A stretch of 64,000 nucleotides of DNA from Corynebacterium jeikeium (lineage in GTDB: Bacteria > Actinomycetota > Actinomycetes > Mycobacteriales > Mycobacteriaceae). Below, in pieces: positions 16,253 to 26,002 of the stretch. How positions within the stretch are numbered: the first letter of the stretch is position 1; every line of letters begins with the position of its first letter. A program made the position numbers and the translations under genes. The notes under the pieces were generated by a model. It made no database searches and was not told the origin of the DNA. It saw nothing but the letters and a program-made list of their open reading frames with translations. The stretch covers positions 186,001 through 250,000 of the forward strand of contig NZ_JFCQ01000020.1 in assembly GCF_000738265.1 (NCBI RefSeq), written 5' to 3'.

Positions 16253-19200
16253 GGATGCTCAACCCCTTCGGGGTCAGTCGCGCACCGGCTGCCACCCAGT
16301 CGGTGGTGGCGATGTCCATTACCGACGATCCGTTGATCTTCTCCACGGTCACGGGGCTCAACCGTCCGGCACCGATGGCCTCCCGAATCGCCCTCACAAT
16401 CAGATCTATCTGTGCAGCTGGGGCGCCCAGAGGTTCCGACGTGGCGTCGTTAAACTCGGGGCGAGCAAAAAGAACCAGGTTCTTGCCGCCGCGCGACAGA
16501 TAGGCCTCGGCGCGTCCGGCGGCGACAATGATCATCGCCCCAGCAGCGCGCGTGGGCGCCATTGCCGAACCGTTAGGGTGCGCGACTTCCGGCCACGGCA
16601 GCGTAGAGCCGAAGGGGTTCGCTGGATCCAGAACCGACAGCAGCTGGGGTGCGGAATCGGTAACGGTGCGACTGTCCTGGGAGCGCCGCAGCTGGGAGAT
16701 CACGTCGCGCGGGGCGAACTGCGCGCCGCCGAGCCCCTCTACGATGTACCCGCGCAGCACCTCGCCGGAATCTTCCCACGCGCTAAGGGTGCGGTAGGCC
16801 TCTGCGAAACCTCCGTCGGATTTCTCTGTAACGACGGCCCCGCGGGTGACTACGGCGTAGCGGTCGATCCAGGCCTCGGAGCGGATCAGTGCCAGCTCGG
16901 TGGCGTCGGCCGTGCTAGCCCCAGCGTCCCCAACACCACCCGGCACAGCACCACCCGGCACAGCGCCACCCGGTACCGCCGACCAGCGCCCCGGCACCGA
17001 GGAATGCGCGTTCATCGCCCGCCGAGCCGCCCGCGCAAACCCGCTGCGCCCCATCCGCACCCGGCGCGCCGAACCCCGCCCCTGGTTCCGCCGTGGCGCG
17101 CGGTGGGCCTGCTTGCCCGTCGAACCGGCCTCCACCAGCCGCGCCCGCAGAGCCGCAAAGCTATCGGGTACGACCAGCCCTGCATCGAAAAGCTCCCACA
17201 GTGCCGCGTCGACCTCCGCGTGATCCGCCCCGGTCGCCGACTGCAGCTCAGCCGCCAGGAACGCACCGCCGCGCTGCAGGTGCTGGAGGATCTGGATAGC
17301 GACCATATTCTGGACGCCACGCTCCAGCTCCTCCCCGTTCAGCAGAAACTCGGCCGTGTCCGCAGGCATGAAGCTCACCCAGGCGTCCTTGGCACCGGCC
17401 TGGCCGGAGCCGACAGCCAGAACCTCGCCGGTGCTCAGGAGTTCATCCAAATCGCCCGGCTGATAGTCGGGAATACGGGCGGGAAGCACCAGGGTTTCCC
17501 AGGCGCTGGCGGGGATCGGCACTCCCGCGAGTTGTTCCAGCACGCTGGCTAGTTCCTCGCGCTGCATCTGGCCCAGGCCGTGCCAGTCAGCCAGGAATTG
17601 TGCGTAGGTCTGCTGGGTCACGGGTTCCAGCGCGCCGCGGGCGGCTGCCAAGGTTGCCGAGCGTAGGCGGCGGAGCATCCCCGTGTCCACGTACTGCGTT
17701 TCCGCCTGCGATTCGGCGCCGGCACCGGCTGCAGGGGCGGAAGCGGTGGCGTCATTCGGAAAGTCACCGTCAAGAAAGACAAAGTGCCCCGCAGCCAAAC
17801 GGCGCTGCGTGCCCTGTGCGCGTGCGCCTTCGGTCCACCGACCCAGCAGCGCGTCGGCGGTCGCGCGCCCCATGCCAAACTCCGCGGCGGCCTCGGCAGC
17901 GGTGGTGGGCCCGCGGTTCTTCATCCACCGCAGCAACAGTTGGTCGATGGCATTATCCACCTGATCCACCTGCTCGGCAGCGATGGCCACGCCGGGAGGA
18001 ACGGGCACGCCCAGGCCGTCACGCAGCAAAGCCATGTCCTCGACAGCGGCGAGCTTCAACTGGCCACCGAAGTTCACCTCCATCAACCGGGTGGGGATCA
18101 ATGCGCGCAGCTCAGCAAGGCTATCCTCCACCGTTCCAGCCCAGGGTTCGATGCGTTCGCGCACCCCGTCCAGACTCAACGGCCCGAGGGCGCGCAGCAT
18201 GTCCACAGCTTGTTCCACACTGCTGGTCTGGCGCCCTTCAGACTTCCACTGTGCGGCCTCGACCACGCGCCGCACCGCGGCCGGATCTAGGGCCATGCCT
18301 TCCTCGCGGGTGCCCAGGACCTTCGCCAGTAAGGCGGGATCTACGGCCAGGGCGGCGGCACGCTCGGCGGAATCGCCCTCGTACATAAAGGCGCTGGTGT
18401 AGGTGAACAGTAGGGATTCGGCAAAGGCACTCGGGGATTCGGTGGTGACCTCCGCCAGGCGCACGCCGCGCTGGCTGCCCGCGCTCGCGCCCTGCTGGCC
18501 CGGCGCGCTCTGCTGCCCCGGCGCAACCTGCTGGCCCAGCCCCGCCACGAGGTTCTTCAAGAAGTCCAGGTTGTACACGTCGTGTACACACTCGCGCATG
18601 GTCTCCACCATGACGGGAAACTCCGGGTGTTCGCGGGCCACATCCAGTAGCTGGGCGGCGCGCTGGCGTTGCTGCCACAGTGGCTGACGCTTGCCGGGGT
18701 TGCGCCGCGGCAGCAGCAACGCACGGGCCGCGCACTCGCGAAAGCGGGCGGCAAACAGCGCAGAGGATCCAACTTCCTCCATCACATCCGCCAGAGTGGC
18801 CTCCGCCCGCTCGGAGCCGCCATAGCCATGTTCACCGAGCAGCAGCTCCATTCCCGGTGGTTCGTCCGAATACGGCAGGCGCAGCACCATCCCGTCGTCC
18901 CCGGCCACGGCCATCGCATCAATGCCCATCCGGCGGTTCAGCTCCGCCCCCAACGCCAACGCCCACGGGGCGTTCACCCCGCATCCGAACGGAGTGTGCA
19001 CCACCACTCGCCAGTCGCCAATGTCGTCACGGAAGCGCTCGATCAGCACAGTCCGCTCGTCCGGGATGATCCCGGCGGAATCCTTCTGTTCCTGGTAGTA
19101 GGCATCCAGGTTGGCGCGGGTGTGGGCGTCCATAAAATCGGCCGAGCGAATGTCCGACAGAGTGCCGGTGCCCCAGGTGCGGCGGTGCTCGCCGATGGCC

Positions 19201-21251
19201 TGGCCGAGCTCCACGGGGCGGCCCGCGGCATCGCCCACCCAGAACGGCAAGCGGCCAGTGTGGCCGGCCGCCGGGGCAACAATCACCTGGTCGCGGTTGA
19301 TTTCCAGGATCCGCCAGCTGCTCGCGCCCAGGGTGAATACGTCGCCGACGCGGGACTCGTAGACCATCTCCTCGTCCAGCTCGCCAACGCGCCGCGCACC
19401 GTCGTTGTCGCCGGCGGCCAGGAACACTCCGAACATGCCGCGGTCCGGGATCGTGCCACCGCTGGTCACCGCCAGGCGTTGCGCCCCGGGGCGAGCCTCC
19501 AGAGTTCCAGCGACGGGGTCGTAGATCGCGCGGGCCTTCAGATCCGCGAAGTCGGTGGATGGGTAGCGGCCGCTGATCATCTCGATCACGCCGTCGAAGG
19601 CCTCGCGCGGCAGCGTGGAATAAGGGTGGGCGCGGCGGACAACGCGCCACCACTCCTCAACATCCAGCGTGCCTGCGCTGCCCGTGCCCGCCTGCACGGT
19701 CGCCGCCACCGTCTGCTGCGCCAGTACGTCCAGCGCATTATGCACCACATTCAGCGGCTCCAGCTCCCCCTTCAGCAGCCGATCCACCACGACCACCGCG
19801 GCTTCGGCGTCCTGCTTATGCAGCGGGTAGATCGTCGCGTGGCTGGTCGCGCCCACGGTGTGCCCGGCGCGGCCACACCGCTGCACCGCCGAAGCCACCG
19901 ACGGCGGCGCGCCGACCTGCACCACGTGATCCACCAGCCCCATGTCGATGCCCAACTCCAGCGAACTCGTCGCCACCACGCAGCGCAGCTCGCCGGATTT
20001 CAGCGCCGCCTCGATGTCGGCGCGTTCGTCCTTGGAAACCGACCCGTGGTGCGCCCGCGCGACACCTGCCCCGTCCATCCCCCGCACCGCCTCGGACTGC
20101 GCCATCAACTGCGCCGGGTCGCGCCTGGTCGGGGCAGCCAACGAGTCGGGGGCGTACTCCTTGGCCCATTCCTCGTTCAGCGCCCCGGTCAGCCGCTCGG
20201 CCGCGCGCCGGGAGTTCACGAACACCAGTGTGGAGCGGTTCTCCATCACCTGCCGGTAGATCGCGCGCTGCACGTGCGGCCATACGCTCTTCTGCTGCGG
20301 CAGCGCGGATTCTTTGTCCACCCCACTGGCCACGCGCGCGCCCGACCCGTTCTGGGTGCTGCCGCCCAGTCCTTCGCCGATGAGGCTAGGGCCGAGCAGT
20401 GCCTCGTCTATCGGTTCTTCTGTTTCTTTTTCTGACGCCTCCTCAGACTCAGCCACCTCATACTCCGCCAACGCAACATCTTCGGCTGCGGGAGGATCCT
20501 GGAAGTCCTCCACCACGCTCGTCACCTGCACATCCCACGACTTCGGCTGCTCGGGGTTCACCACCGTTACCGGCCGGTCGCCGCCCAGGAAGCTGGCGAC
20601 CTTATCCACGGGGTTCACCGTCGCCGACAGGCCGATGCGCTGCACCGCCCGGCCCGTCAGCATTTCCAAGCGTTCCAGCGACAGCGCCAGGTGTGTGCCG
20701 CGCTTCGTGCCCGCCACCGCGTGCACCTCATCCACGATGACGGTATCCACATTCGCCAGCGTGGCCGCGGCCTTGCCGGTCAACATCAGGTACAGCGACT
20801 CGGGCGTGGTCACCAGAATCTCCGGCGGGTTCCGCAGTAGCTTGGAGCGCTCCGACTGCGGGGTGTCCCCGCTGCGCACGCCCACTCGCACCGGGGCGGC
20901 AGTCTCCCCCATCGCGTCGGCCACCCGCGCGATTCCAGCCAGCGGAGCTGCCAGGTTCCGGCTGACGTCTACACCCAAAGCTTTAAGCGGGGAAATATAC
21001 AGAACCTTGGTGGGACTGGACTTTTCTGGCGTGGTGGCGTCATTAAAAAAAGATCCCCCAGATAATCGCGACAGCGACCATAAAAAAGCCGCCAGGGTTT
21101 TACCCGATCCCGTCGGCGCCACCACCAAAGCATTCTGACCTGCGGAGATAGCCTTCCACGCCTGCGTTTGCACGACCGTCGGCTCGGCGAAAACGTCCCG
21201 GAACCACGCTGCAACGGGGGCATAAAAGGAATCCAGCGGGTCAACAGCCAT
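16245..21251 (-). CDS. lhr: Large superfamily-2 helicase Lhr
   Basis: DNA repair helicase (ATP-dependent 3'-5' translocase) of the Lhr family. From the start at 21251 it has 1668 residues, longer than the about 1500 of mycobacterial Lhr. Motif I VAPTGSGKTLAAF (45-57), motif II DEVH (174-177), TTPESLYLML, and the later ATSSLELGIDMG and QRCGRAGH motifs are visible. An acidic insertion lies between the two helicase lobes (EEASEKETEEPIDEA), and the C-terminal third has a low-complexity AVPGGAVPGGAVPGG run. The frame extends upstream to 21794, but this overlaps cysQ. lhr and cysQ are divergent with 34 bases between them. Confidence 0.93.
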   Translation of the reverse strand: MAVDPLDSFYAPVAAWFRDVFAEPTVVQTQAWKAISAGQNALVVAPTGSGKTLAAFLWSLSRLSGGSFFNDATTPEKSSPTKVLYISPLKALGVDVSRNLAAPLAGIARVADAMGETAAPVRVGVRSGDTPQSERSKLLRNPPEILVTTPESLYLMLTGKAAATLANVDTVIVDEVHAVAGTKRGTHLALSLERLEMLTGRAVQRIGLSATVNPVDKVASFLGGDRPVTVVNPEQPKSWDVQVTSVVEDFQDPPAAEDVALAEYEVAESEEASEKETEEPIDEALLGPSLIGEGLGGSTQNGSGARVASGVDKESALPQQKSVWPHVQRAIYRQVMENRSTLVFVNSRRAAERLTGALNEEWAKEYAPDSLAAPTRRDPAQLMAQSEAVRGMDGAGVARAHHGSVSKDERADIEAALKSGELRCVVATSSLELGIDMGLVDHVVQVGAPPSVASAVQRCGRAGHTVGATSHATIYPLHKQDAEAAVVVVDRLLKGELEPLNVVHNALDVLAQQTVAATVQAGTGSAGTLDVEEWWRVVRRAHPYSTLPREAFDGVIEMISGRYPSTDFADLKARAIYDPVAGTLEARPGAQRLAVTSGGTIPDRGMFGVFLAAGDNDGARRVGELDEEMVYESRVGDVFTLGASSWRILEINRDQVIVAPAAGHTGRLPFWVGDAAGRPVELGQAIGEHRRTWGTGTLSDIRSADFMDAHTRANLDAYYQEQKDSAGIIPDERTVLIERFRDDIGDWRVVVHTPFGCGVNAPWALALGAELNRRMGIDAMAVAGDDGMVLRLPYSDEPPGMELLLGEHGYGGSERAEATLADVMEEVGSSALFAARFRECAARALLLPRRNPGKRQPLWQQRQRAAQLLDVAREHPEFPVMVETMRECVHDVYNLDFLKNLVAGLGQQVAPGQQSAPGQQGASAGSQRGVRLAEVTTESPSAFAESLLFTYTSAFMYEGDSAERAAALAVDPALLAKVLGTREEGMALDPAAVRRVVEAAQWKSEGRQTSSVEQAVDMLRALGPLSLDGVRERIEPWAGTVEDSLAELRALIPTRLMEVNFGGQLKLAAVEDMALLRDGLGVPVPPGVAIAAEQVDQVDNAIDQLLLRWMKNRGPTTAAEAAAEFGMGRATADALLGRWTEGARAQGTQRRLAAGHFVFLDGDFPNDATASAPAAGAGAESQAETQYVDTGMLRRLRSATLAAARGALEPVTQQTYAQFLADWHGLGQMQREELASVLEQLAGVPIPASAWETLVLPARIPDYQPGDLDELLSTGEVLAVGSGQAGAKDAWVSFMPADTAEFLLNGEELERGVQNMVAIQILQHLQRGGAFLAAELQSATGADHAEVDAALWELFDAGLVVPDSFAALRARLVEAGSTGKQAHRAPRRNQGRGSARRVRMGRSGFARAARRAMNAHSSVPGRWSAVPGGAVPGGAVPGGVGDAGASTADATELALIRSEAWIDRYAVVTRGAVVTEKSDGGFAEAYRTLSAWEDSGEVLRGYIVEGLGGAQFAPRDVISQLRRSQDSRTVTDSAPQLLSVLDPANPFGSTLPWPEVAHPNGSAMAPTRAAGAMIIVAAGRAEAYLSRGGKNLVLFARPEFNDATSEPLGAPAAQIDLIVRAIREAIGAGRLSPVTVEKINGSSVMDIATTDWVAAGARLTPKGLSIRA

Positions 21252-21285
21252 GTGACCATTTAAACAGACCGCTAAAGTATGAACT

Positions 21286-22050
21286 ATGACGGCTGAACTC
21301 AATGATGCGACGCTGGCCCAGAGACTCGCGCAGGGCACCGGGGAGATCCTCAAAGGCGTAAGAAACGTAGGTCTGCTCCGCGGCACCGAACTGGGCAAAG
21401 CGGGCGACGCGCTGGCACAGGACTGGATCGCCCGATCCCTGATCCAGCACCGCCCGAACGATGCGATGCTGTCCGAGGAAGCCGAGGATGACCTCGCGCG
21501 CCTGGACAACTCCCGCGTGTGGATTATCGATCCGCTTGATGGCACCCGCGAGTATGCAGGAGGCCGCCAGGACTGGGCCGTGCACATCGCCTTGGCAGAA
21601 AACGGCGAGATCGTCGAGTCCGCCGTAGGTATGCCGGATCTGGGGCGTGTGTTCAGCAGCGCCGAGGTCCGTGCCGTTCGGGGGCAGCGCACTAACCGTC
21701 TAGTCATCAGCCAAAACACCACTCCCGCCATTGCAGAGTTCATCGCCGAAGACTTGGGCATGGAGCTGGTCACCATGGGTTCCTGCGGTGCCAAGGCCGT
21801 CTCCGTAATCCTGGGAGATAACGACGCTTATGTGCACGCCGGCGGCCAATACGAGTGGGATAACGCCGCTCCTGTGGGCATTGCACAGGCCGCTGGTCTG
21901 CACACCTCCCGCTTGGATGGCACACCGCTTCGTTACAACTGCGAGTCTCCATACCTGCCGGATCTGGTCATCTCCCGCCCTGACCGAGCCGACGAAATTC
22001 TGGCCTCCGCCGCGAAGTTCCACGAGAAGCACGGAGCTTATTCTCTCTAG
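21286..22050 (+). CDS. cysQ: 3'(2'),5'-bisphosphate nucleotidase (IMPase type)
   Basis: Hydrolyses PAP/PAPS-type 3'-phosphonucleotides in sulfur assimilation. 254 residues with the IMPase metal motifs MLSEEAEDD and WIIDPLDGTREYAGGRQDWAVHIAL; the GTREY variant is typical of CysQ as opposed to inositol phosphatases. The C-terminal Asp is in YEWDNAAP. Divergent from lhr, and 35 bases before the lipase pair. Gene order lhr-cysQ-thyA-folA resembles C. glutamicum as I recall it, with the lipases as an insertion. Confidence 0.88.
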   Translation: MTAELNDATLAQRLAQGTGEILKGVRNVGLLRGTELGKAGDALAQDWIARSLIQHRPNDAMLSEEAEDDLARLDNSRVWIIDPLDGTREYAGGRQDWAVHIALAENGEIVESAVGMPDLGRVFSSAEVRAVRGQRTNRLVISQNTTPAIAEFIAEDLGMELVTMGSCGAKAVSVILGDNDAYVHAGGQYEWDNAAPVGIAQAAGLHTSRLDGTPLRYNCESPYLPDLVISRPDRADEILASAAKFHEKHGAYSL

Positions 22051-22085
22051 ATGTTTAGCCCCCTTAGCCCTTAAGCTAGGGCGGT

Positions 22086-23012
22086 ATGCTTCCTTTTTCC
22101 TTCTTGACGCCCCGCCCCGCCTCCCGCGCGCAGCTGGAGCCGGACGCGGACATTCCCGCCACGCTGCAGGGGCGCTTCGTCCTGGGCGCTCCGGCTAATA
22201 ACCCGCAGAAGGAGCTTTCGGAAGAGCACCCCTATCCCCTGGTTTTCATCCACGGTACGACGGATAATTCCTTCCGGTGGCAGAAGGCCACGACGTACTT
22301 TGCAGCCCGTGACTACTCTGTGTGGGCCTTTAACTACGGCAAGCCGGAAGTCGGCCGTCCCGCTATACCTGGGGTGTTTGCTGTGAACGATATCGACGAA
22401 TCCGCCGTAGAGATCGCGGAAACAATCGATTACATCCTGGACGTGACAGGCGCCAGCAAAGTGAATCTAGTGGGACATTCCCAGGGCGGGCTGCACATTA
22501 AGAAGTACATTGCGGAACATGGCGGACACGAGAAGGTGCATCGTGCGGTGGGCATTGCCGCGACCTATCACGGCACCACGATGACGGGTATGTCCTCGAT
22601 CCTGCAGAATTTGGTGGATCGCAACCCGGAGTTTGCGGATCTGGTGGCGGGTAAGGCTGCGGTGCAGCAACTGAACCGTTCGGAGTTGATCCGCAAGCTC
22701 AACGAACTGCCAGATACTCACCCAAACGTTACTTATACGAACATCTACACCTCGAAGGATCTTACGGCCACGCCGAATTCGACGTCCCAGCTGGAGTCGG
22801 TTGACGGAGCCGATGTTGCAGAGGCGGAGGTCGGCGAGGTCTGCGGATTGTTACTACCCCCGGGGCATGCGTCGCTACCTGAAAACGATCACGTAATTGG
22901 CCTGGTGGAATGGGGATTGACCCGCGACCAGGGTGATTGCACACCTGTGCACGTGGGTTGTAACGGTGGCCAGCGGTGGAAGTTGGGCTATCGTTTCTTC
23001 TATGACAACTAA
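22086..23012 (+). CDS. Alpha/beta-hydrolase lipase, copy 1, without signal peptide
   Basis: Lipase/esterase of the class 2 (EstA-like) type. VFIHGTTDNS forms the oxyanion-hole strand, nucleophile Ser132 is in GHSQGG, and a C-terminal PPGHASLP segment carries the likely His. 308 residues. The N-terminus (MLPFSFLTPRPASRAQ) is not a recognisable Sec signal peptide, unlike the neighbouring paralogue. A GCCCT...AGGGC hairpin lies just before the start, and the ribosome site is weak, so an upstream start outside the ATG set cannot be excluded. It overlaps the next lipase by 11 bases. Confidence 0.82.
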   Translation: MLPFSFLTPRPASRAQLEPDADIPATLQGRFVLGAPANNPQKELSEEHPYPLVFIHGTTDNSFRWQKATTYFAARDYSVWAFNYGKPEVGRPAIPGVFAVNDIDESAVEIAETIDYILDVTGASKVNLVGHSQGGLHIKKYIAEHGGHEKVHRAVGIAATYHGTTMTGMSSILQNLVDRNPEFADLVAGKAAVQQLNRSELIRKLNELPDTHPNVTYTNIYTSKDLTATPNSTSQLESVDGADVAEAEVGEVCGLLLPPGHASLPENDHVIGLVEWGLTRDQGDCTPVHVGCNGGQRWKLGYRFFYDN

Positions 23013-23991
23013 GTATCTCGCAGTCGGGCGGACTCGCAGTGCCGCCCGTGCCAGTGTCGCCGCACTGGCTCTCACCCTGACTTCCTCTCTTTTCTCTGCC
23101 ACGCTCGCTCCTGCCGCTTTGGCCTCCCCTAGTGATGACGCCGCCGTGCCAGATGGGCTCGTAGGTAAGCATGTGGCAACTACCCCTGTGAACAATGCCC
23201 TGTGCGTGCCTTCGCCGGAACATCCGAATCCTGTCGTTTTCATCCACGGCACGTCGGATAACTCCACGCGCTGGCAGAAGGCCGCCAATGCTCTTACGGA
23301 GCAGGGCTTTTGCACCTGGGCTTTCAACTATGGAAAGCGTCAGGATGGCAAGCCGAATCTGCTTGGTCTTTATGCCACGGAGGATATCGACGATTCCGCC
23401 AAGGAGATCGCATCAACCATCGACTACATCTTGTCTGTCACGGGTGCAGAGAAGGTCGATTTGGTTGGGCACTCTCAGGGCGGACTTCACCTGAAGAAGT
23501 ACATCGCGGAAAACGGCGGCGGAGAGAAGGTCGACCGTGTGGTTGGCGTAGCTCCGACGTACCACGGCACCACGTTAAATGGCATGGATAAGACGCTGCG
23601 CCCGATCATCGAGCGCAACCCAGAACTCGCGGAATCCGTGGCGGGCAAGGCAGGCGTGCAGCAGCTGATCGGCTCGGAGGTAATCAACCGGCTGAACGAG
23701 AAGCCGGATACTGACAAGCGCGTGCAGTACACCAACCTGTATTCCTCGGCTGATACCACCGCCACCCCGAACAGCACCTCCCAGCTGAAGTCTGTCGACG
23801 GCGCTGACGTGGCCAACGTGGAGATCGGAAAGGCCTGTAACCTTCTGATTCCGCCGGGGCACGCCGCCCTGCCACAGAACAACCAGACCATCGGTCTGAT
23901 TCTGTGGGGTTTAACACGCAAGGCGGGCGACCATAATCCCACTACCAGCGACTGCGCCAACCCGACCAGCAAGTCGATACTCAAATCCTGA
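23002..23991 (+). CDS. Secreted alpha/beta-hydrolase lipase, copy 2
   Basis: Paralogue of the preceding gene; the central parts align closely (FIHGTSDNSTRWQKA, IDYILSVTGAEKVDLVGHSQ, TATPNSTSQLKSVDGADVA). 329 residues with a Sec signal peptide ending APAALA (cleavage after about residue 41) and nucleophile Ser158. Two added cysteines after the signal (LCVP, GFCTW) may form a disulfide outside the cell. The ATG at 23002 overlaps the upstream stop, so translation is probably coupled. Likely role: release of fatty acids from host or medium lipids, which would suit a lipid-requiring corynebacterium. Confidence 0.87.
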   Translation: MTTKYLAVGRTRSAARASVAALALTLTSSLFSATLAPAALASPSDDAAVPDGLVGKHVATTPVNNALCVPSPEHPNPVVFIHGTSDNSTRWQKAANALTEQGFCTWAFNYGKRQDGKPNLLGLYATEDIDDSAKEIASTIDYILSVTGAEKVDLVGHSQGGLHLKKYIAENGGGEKVDRVVGVAPTYHGTTLNGMDKTLRPIIERNPELAESVAGKAGVQQLIGSEVINRLNEKPDTDKRVQYTNLYSSADTTATPNSTSQLKSVDGADVANVEIGKACNLLIPPGHAALPQNNQTIGLILWGLTRKAGDHNPTTSDCANPTSKSILKS

Positions 23992-24083
23992 CAGGCTCCG
24001 CGCCCCGTGCGTGCCACCTCTGACTGTCCGACGTAGACTATGTGGGACTTTGATTTAGAGCAGGAAAGGCAGGCGGAGCGTCA

Positions 24084-24905
24084 GTGGATACCCAGCAACA
24101 GCCAGGCTCCATCCCCACCCCGTATGAAGATCTGCTCCGGCAGATTTTGGAGACCGGTACTCCCAAGGGAGACCGAACGGGCACCGGCACCACCAGCCTG
24201 TTTGGTCGTCAGCTACGCTACGACCTCTCTGCGGGTTTCCCCCTGATCACCACCAAATCGGTGCACATTAAGTCCGTGGTTGGCGAGCTGCTGTGGTTCC
24301 TCCGGGGTGATTCCAATGTGCGCTGGCTGCAGGAAAACGGCATCCGCATTTGGAATGAATGGGCGGACGAAAACGGTGACTTAGGGCCGGTTTATGGCGT
24401 GCAGTGGCGCAGCTGGCCCACCCCGAACGGCCAGCACATCGATCAGATCTCGGGGGCTTTGAACATGCTTCAGACCAACCCCGACTCCCGCCGCAATATC
24501 GTCAGCGCATGGAATGTTTCCGAGCTGGACAACATGGCTCTGCCGCCATGCCACCTGTTGTTCCAGCTGTATGTGGCAGACGGCAAGTTGAGCTGCCAGC
24601 TGTATCAGCGCAGCGCGGACATGTTCCTGGGCGTACCTTTCAACATCGCGAGCTACTCGCTGTTAACTCACATGTTTGCCCAGCAGGCGGGTCTGGAGGT
24701 TGGCGAGTTCATCTGGACCGGCGGCGATTGCCACATCTACGACAACCACGTGGAACAGGTAAAGCTGCAGCTTTCGCGCGATCCTCGCCCGTATCCGCAG
24801 CTACAGCTAAACAAGGCGGCGGATATGTTCTCCTACGACTTCTCCGATATCAAGTTCACCGGCTACGACCCGCACCCGGTGATCAAGGCAAAGGTGGCCG
24901 TATAA
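24084..24905 (+). CDS. thyA: Thymidylate synthase
   Basis: Methylates dUMP with methylene-tetrahydrofolate. 273 residues. Signatures: [43 protein letters not shown], the catalytic Cys in [13 protein letters not shown], and [17 protein letters not shown]. Starts with GTG at 24084. It is immediately followed by folA (TAAATG), so dihydrofolate made here is recycled by the product of the next gene. Confidence 0.97.
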   Translation: MDTQQQPGSIPTPYEDLLRQILETGTPKGDRTGTGTTSLFGRQLRYDLSAGFPLITTKSVHIKSVVGELLWFLRGDSNVRWLQENGIRIWNEWADENGDLGPVYGVQWRSWPTPNGQHIDQISGALNMLQTNPDSRRNIVSAWNVSELDNMALPPCHLLFQLYVADGKLSCQLYQRSADMFLGVPFNIASYSLLTHMFAQQAGLEVGEFIWTGGDCHIYDNHVEQVKLQLSRDPRPYPQLQLNKAADMFSYDFSDIKFTGYDPHPVIKAKVAV

Positions 24906-25610
24906 ATGACTACTAACGAAAAGCCCCACCGTCCGACTGGCTATGAGCCCGGAGATTACCCGGATCTCACCGCCGCAGCGGTGAGTTACGCGCTGGAGGC
25001 TAAGGGGATTTCCCGCGACCAGGTTGAGATTGGCATGATCTGGGCACAAACCACCGATGGCGTCATTGGTGATGGCGCAGACATGCCGTGGTATCTGCCA
25101 GAGGACTTGAAGCACTTCAAGAACGCTACAAGCGGCTATCCCGTCGTCATGGGGCGCACCTCCTGGGAAGCACTAGACGATGGCTTCCGTCCACTGCCGG
25201 ATCGCACAAATTATGTGATCACCCGGCAGGATAACTATGACGCCCCCGGTGGCATTGTCGAACCGTCGATCCCCAGCGCACTGGCCAACGCCGCCGAGCA
25301 GATCCTGAACGAGCTGACGGACAGCGCCGACAAAGGCGAGGGCGCTGACGACCGCACCCCTACAGTGTGGGTGCTGGGTGGCGGTCAGGTGTACGCCCAG
25401 TGCATGCCCGTGGCTGACCGCATCGTCATCACGGAGATTGATATGGAGGCACCCGAACGATTCCAGGTGTATGCACCACTGGTTCCGGAAGAGGAATTTG
25501 AAGAGTCGGCGCAGGACTGGCAGGAATCGGAAAAGGGCCACCCGGTCGACCAAGAAGTCGATACCGAGCAGCCCTTGCGCTACCGCTTCTGCACCTGGAC
25601 GCGACGCTAG
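24906..25610 (+). CDS. folA: Dihydrofolate reductase with N-terminal extension
   Basis: Reduces dihydrofolate to tetrahydrofolate. Core motifs: IGMIWAQTTDGVIG, DMPWYLPEDLKHFKNAT, PVVMGRTSWEAL and VLGGGQVYAQCMP. At 234 residues it exceeds the usual 160-180: about 42 residues precede the core (rich in charged and proline residues) and an insertion sits near ELTDSADKGEGADD. The ATG at 24906 directly follows the thyA stop and has AAAGGTGG at a good distance, so the extension appears genuinely translated. Its function is unknown. Confidence 0.93.
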   Translation: MTTNEKPHRPTGYEPGDYPDLTAAAVSYALEAKGISRDQVEIGMIWAQTTDGVIGDGADMPWYLPEDLKHFKNATSGYPVVMGRTSWEALDDGFRPLPDRTNYVITRQDNYDAPGGIVEPSIPSALANAAEQILNELTDSADKGEGADDRTPTVWVLGGGQVYAQCMPVADRIVITEIDMEAPERFQVYAPLVPEEEFEESAQDWQESEKGHPVDQEVDTEQPLRYRFCTWTRR

Positions 25611-25681
25611 TCCAGGGCATCAGTTCATTCTGCGCCTACTTCGCGCGGCTTCTGCTCTTGGGTTTTGCCGCGCTTTCGCGG

Positions 25682-26002
25682 ATGCTCTTGACGATCGCCT
25701 CTGAATCAAGGGTGCCATCCGCTTTGAAGAATCCCACAGATTTTGCCACCCCCGACGTCGCGGCACGGTACGGGGCGCCTGGCACCGTGCTCATTGGGAT
25801 CGGCTTGGAAGCCGTCGGCGTCCTTATCCTCGTCCTGCTTATGGTCATCGCCGCGCCGCTGAACCTGTACGGCTTGGGCCTGGGGTTCGCCTCCGCGCAG
25901 CTGACCGGCACGATGCTGCGGGATATTCCCGTCTATGACTCCAGGCAAGCCCCCGCAAACAACGCCAATCTCGGTGCCCGCGTTAATCGCGTCCCGAATT
26001 GA
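25682..26002 (+). CDS. Possible small membrane protein
   Basis: 106 codons including a hydrophobic segment (VLIGIGLEAVGVLILVLLMV) and a second weaker one (LNLYGLGLGFASAQLTG), then a polar tail. Wobble positions are GC-rich in the centre, as for real genes here, but a minus-strand frame (25636-25911) shares the same wobble phase and ends with a plausible basic tail, so composition does not decide. No good ribosome site is seen before the ATG; a TTG at 25658 is the alternative. It overlaps the end of the convergent ABC gene by 20 bases. Not recognised. Confidence 0.35.
   Translation: MLLTIASESRVPSALKNPTDFATPDVAARYGAPGTVLIGIGLEAVGVLILVLLMVIAAPLNLYGLGLGFASAQLTGTMLRDIPVYDSRQAPANNANLGARVNRVPN

Noticed and set aside
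18669..20435. 588-residue plus-strand open frame
   Set aside because: Antisense to lhr, His/Arg/Gln-rich, no ribosome site or family motif.
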